Shown here piece after piece: positions 25,458 through 27,635 of a stretch of 27,635 nucleotides of DNA. This stretch comes from Phaeoceros laevis (lineage: Eukaryota; Anthocerotophyta; Anthocerotopsida; Notothyladales), in contig JBNGIQ010003977.1 of the NCBI GenBank assembly GCA_049999765.1, positions 1 to 27,635 of the forward strand, in the 5' to 3' direction. The translations under genes were made by a program, and so were the position numbers. The notes below the pieces were generated by a model. The model saw only the letters and a list, made by a program, of their open reading frames with translations. It had not been told where the DNA came from and did no database searches. The first letter of the stretch is position 1. Every line of letters begins with the position of its first letter.

Positions 25458-25922
25458 GTGGAATTCCCATGGTCTACTAAGAGCGCAGCGTTCCGTGCTT
25501 TTCAAGTCTTAAGTGCTGATCATGAGCGGCTCTTGAAAGCAGCCCCAGGTGGATCTCGTTCGAGTTTCAAGAAACGGGCCCGTCTGTTTCAGAGAGCAAT
25601 TGTTGTGCTGAGAAGTCGCAATGTTTTGCTGCGAAGTTTACATGAAGTCGAATTCTTGAAAAGCCTGGTAGGAGAAGTGACCACCGGTACACAGTTTGGA
25701 GACCAAGACCAAGCTGCAGGCCTGCACGGCCCTGCTTCATTGGCACTAGCTACTTACTATAAGAAGGCGGGCATTCCAGGAGCTTCTTCACGAGCTCCTC
25801 TTGAAAACCTCAAGTTCAAGTTTGTTTGTAAGTTTACAAGTGAAGCTTGCCTAGCCACCAAGCATCCGCATCAAGCATGGACAAGAGCGGCGGCAGGAAA
25901 TCGGTGGCAACCGGGACGCTGA
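25458..25922 (+). other. Open leader frame overlapping the cysteine-rich gene start
   Basis: An ATG-initiated frame of 154 residues runs through the leader and ends 45 bp inside the downstream gene, in a different frame. It is basic (FKKRARLFQRAIVVLRSRN). Its DNA aligns with the leaders of copies A, B and remnant D, but the frame is not kept there: A and B share GAGLFQRAILC and then stop. I regard it as leader sequence rather than a gene, with an upstream ORF possible. Confidence 0.3.
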
Positions 25923-26287
25923 TCAAGGCATTCGTGATGGCCGTGATGGTGATGTTGGTGCTGGCCGGCTCTGGATGGGTGGTCGTCGTGGTCGGCCAGG
26001 CGCGCTCTTTTTGTCAGCCGTACGCCGCAGCTGGGTCCGAAACTTTCGACTCTTGCCTGGAGGATGCCGACGACTATTCTTATACTAAGTGGTGTTGTCA
26101 TCAGGCCGAATACACAGTCCAAACACAGAGCGAGGAGACCTGCAGTGTCTGCAACATCGTCGGACTCCTGTCCACTTGTGATGAGTATTGCCAGATGGAG
26201 AGCCTGCTCCGCAAACAGGACGAGGCGGCTGCTGCTGCTCGTCTTGCTGCCCAGGAAATTAACGTGGCATCTAAGCAGAAGCCCTGA
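25877..26287 (+). CDS. Small one-pass membrane, cysteine-rich protein, copy C (intact)
   Basis: A single-exon frame of 136 residues that I cannot assign to a named family. Residues 1-15 are basic and hydrophilic (MDKSGGRKSVATGTL). Residues 18-40 are one strongly hydrophobic span (VMAVMVMLVLAGSGWVVVVV). The rest has cysteines in two groups: SFCQPY, DSCLED and KWCCHQ, then ETCSVCN, STCDEYC. An acidic stretch DEAAAAARLAAQE and a lysine tail ending KQKP follow. The layout suggests a signal anchor or signal peptide with a disulfide-bonded outer domain. The start at 25877 is chosen because copies A and B begin M-G-K-S-G at the same place; an in-frame ATG at 25847 would add ten residues. It is the only undamaged member here; its damaged relatives lie on the other strand at 1497-1875 and 3617-4033. 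Confidence 0.75.
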   Translation: MDKSGGRKSVATGTLIKAFVMAVMVMLVLAGSGWVVVVVGQARSFCQPYAAAGSETFDSCLEDADDYSYTKWCCHQAEYTVQTQSEETCSVCNIVGLLSTCDEYCQMESLLRKQDEAAAAARLAAQEINVASKQKP

Positions 26288-26739
26288 CTCTGAGCAATCT
26301 TGAGAATTCGATTGATTAATATTAAACAATTATAACGATGTTGTGCATTTCCAGTTGACACTTAGGCGTGTGGACGCACAGTCAAGATAGTTTGCGTTAC
26401 TGTCCTTGGAAGTGACTTGGTAAACTTCCAGGGTTGTAACTCCTGGCCTAGCCAGCAGGTTGTGAGTAAATTGGTGCACATGGTGTTCACGACCTTTGTG
26501 TTTGTGTTAATGAATCTGGACTAGTTACAAGGTACAAATGCTGCTGTACATGTGTTGCAGCAACTTAGTAGCTTTTTGGCTAAAGTTCTACCCCTAGTTT
26601 TGCCTACAGTATTAATGCCAAGTTCTGCGAGTTTTTTTATCACAGCTCATCATATCACAACATCCTTCACCTTCTCCCGTGCGTTCTCCATTGAACACTA
26701 CAGCACCTTCTCCAAATGGGAAGGCTACCCCTGTTACCA
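26288..26739. other. 3' flank of copy C, shared with copies A and B
   Basis: GATTGATTAATA, AACGATGT, TGTGCATTTCCAGTT, GATAGTTTGCGT and GTGACTTGGTA occur in the same order as in the reverse complement of 3415-3535 (unit B), and partly of 1385-1470 (unit A). This shows that whole units, not only coding parts, were duplicated. Confidence 0.65.
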
Positions 26740-26828
26740 GTCGAGCCAAGATCATTTCAGTCATTCAGTTACTTGTGATCATGAGGTTCGCTGAGCCATT
26801 TCGTTTCAAAGAGTCCACAGCCCTTTTT
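26740..26828. repeat. Unit-boundary repeat, copy 3 of 3 (inverted)
   Basis: The reverse complement contains GGCTGTGGACTCTTTG and GAAATGGCTCAGCGAACCTC, matching 3105-3225 and 6205-6335. It ends about 20 bp before the CACTA terminus at 26847. Confidence 0.7.
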
Positions 26829-26846
26829 TTGGTAGAGAGCCCATGG

Positions 26847-27635
26847 CACTACAAGAAAAGGGGGGTTTTGCCACATCCCTTTTTTGCCACACTTGTGGCA
26901 AATACTGCAGTTTGCCCTACCCCTTGCTTTGCCACACGGTAACCCGCCGGGGTTTTCGGAATGTGGCACCGCTTCTGTTCATGTGGTTTTACTGGAAGCC
27001 GAGCAGTGGGAAAATCAAGAGCGACAGCAGCGACGGAGGTTACCGTTCTTGCTCCACCTGCAATGGCGCGCACCACTAACGCGATGCAGCATCAATAGTC
27101 TTGGATGCCAAACAGCTGAAAAACGTGGGCATGCCCGCTGGACTGCTACTGCTGAAAAACCCTGCAATGCTCCACCTACAATTTGGCACCACCAACGGGA
27201 TGCAACATCAGCGGTTTTGGACGCCAGCAGCTGGGAGGCAGGCCCACACCCTGGAGCTGGAGGGGAGGTTAAATGTGCCTCCGAGGCAATGGATTTACAC
27301 AAGCCGCACATTTGTGCCGTGCACTGGCTTAGCAGCCAAGCTACGCATACCGGACAAAAGCAGTGCAGGAGAACGACAAGAGTTGTTGTGGAGGCAGTAT
27401 TTCTTGGACCCCACATTGTGGTGGGAGTGCAGCACGAACAAGAGGAGCGCGCGCTCTCCCGACATCAGGCACAAGGAGTCTAAGGAGCCCATATGGCTGA
27501 ACAACTTCTACAAGCCTGACTGGGTGGATGCGGAGCTGGCTGCCTTGGACAAGCAGGTTGGACGGTCTGCTCAGCCTACATCCAACCTCTTGTTGCATCA
27601 TAATGCTGCTGCTCCGACGGTGCCAGAGTGCCAAG
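26847..27635 (+). mobile_element. CACTA transposon terminal region (runs out of the window)
   Basis: Begins CACTACAAGAAAAGG and continues with TTTTGCCACATCCC and the near-palindromic TTTGCCACACTTGTGGCAAA, typical CACTA terminal and subterminal sequence. Bases from about 26903 to 27190 repeat, inverted, the first 295 bases of the window. The three bases before the terminus are TGG. The element continues past the window end; no transposase is visible in this part. A captured coding fragment begins about 370 bp inside it. Confidence 0.85.
27206..27635 (+). pseudogene. Captured OSB-like (PDF-motif) gene fragment inside the CACTA element
   Basis: A plus-strand frame open to the window end reads NVPPRQWIYTSRTFVPC, then LLWRQYFLDPTLWWECSTNK, SARSPDIRHKESKEPIWL and DWVDAELAALDKQ (up to about 27558). 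The pattern W-R-x-F/Y-F, P-x-x-W-W, N-K-R, P-D-F/I-x-H-K and E-x-x-W-L is that of the PDF motif in plant organellar single-stranded DNA-binding proteins (OSB), which act on mitochondrial and plastid DNA. No initiator, transit peptide or OB-fold domain is visible, and GTTGGA after KQ may be a splice donor. The simplest reading is a host gene piece picked up by the transposon; a domesticated or still complete gene beyond the edge is possible. Confidence 0.6.

Overview
This is nuclear DNA of a land plant. The evidence is spliced protein genes with GT-AG introns of mostly 70-250 bp, a peroxisomal-type citrate synthase with an N-terminal PTS2, a thylakoid photosystem II assembly factor of the HCF136 type, a germin-like protein, and CACTA transposon ends, one carrying a captured plant OSB-type fragment. 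The gene repertoire and short introns suit a seedless plant such as a moss or other bryophyte, but I cannot fix the lineage from sequence alone.

Layout. Positions 1-1323 are the end of a CACTA DNA transposon running in from the left; a 964-bp TA-flanked non-autonomous element is nested in it. Positions 1375-8000 are an old tandem array of diverged units, each built around a small one-pass membrane, cysteine-rich protein gene of unknown function on the minus strand: two broken copies and one remnant, with insertions and small repeats. A single-exon germin-like gene follows at 9129-9821 (+).

The core from 10.4 to 24.9 kb is gene-dense: a decayed ODR4-like pseudogene (-), an ORMDL sphingolipid regulator (-, 3 exons), a stray copy of one citrate synthase exon, peroxisomal citrate synthase (-, 14 exons), tubulin-binding cofactor A (+, 3 exons), an HCF136-like gene (-, 8 exons, with an in-frame stop in exon 7), and a 9-exon gene (+) whose spliced product fuses a UMP-CMP/adenylate-type kinase to a CaMKII association domain. 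Citrate synthase and cofactor A diverge from one intergenic region, as do HCF136 and the kinase fusion.

At the right, the only intact copy of the cysteine-rich membrane protein (25877-26287, +) lies inverted relative to the broken left copies. It is followed by a second CACTA end (26847 to the window end), inverted relative to the left one and containing a fragment resembling the PDF-motif domain of plant organellar single-stranded DNA-binding (OSB) proteins. The outer parts therefore mirror each other around a core of mostly housekeeping genes.

The housekeeping genes do not form one pathway. The most unusual item is the kinase-association-domain fusion. Exon boundaries were read by eye from homology, phase and GT-AG signals; no search was run, and all family comparisons are from memory.
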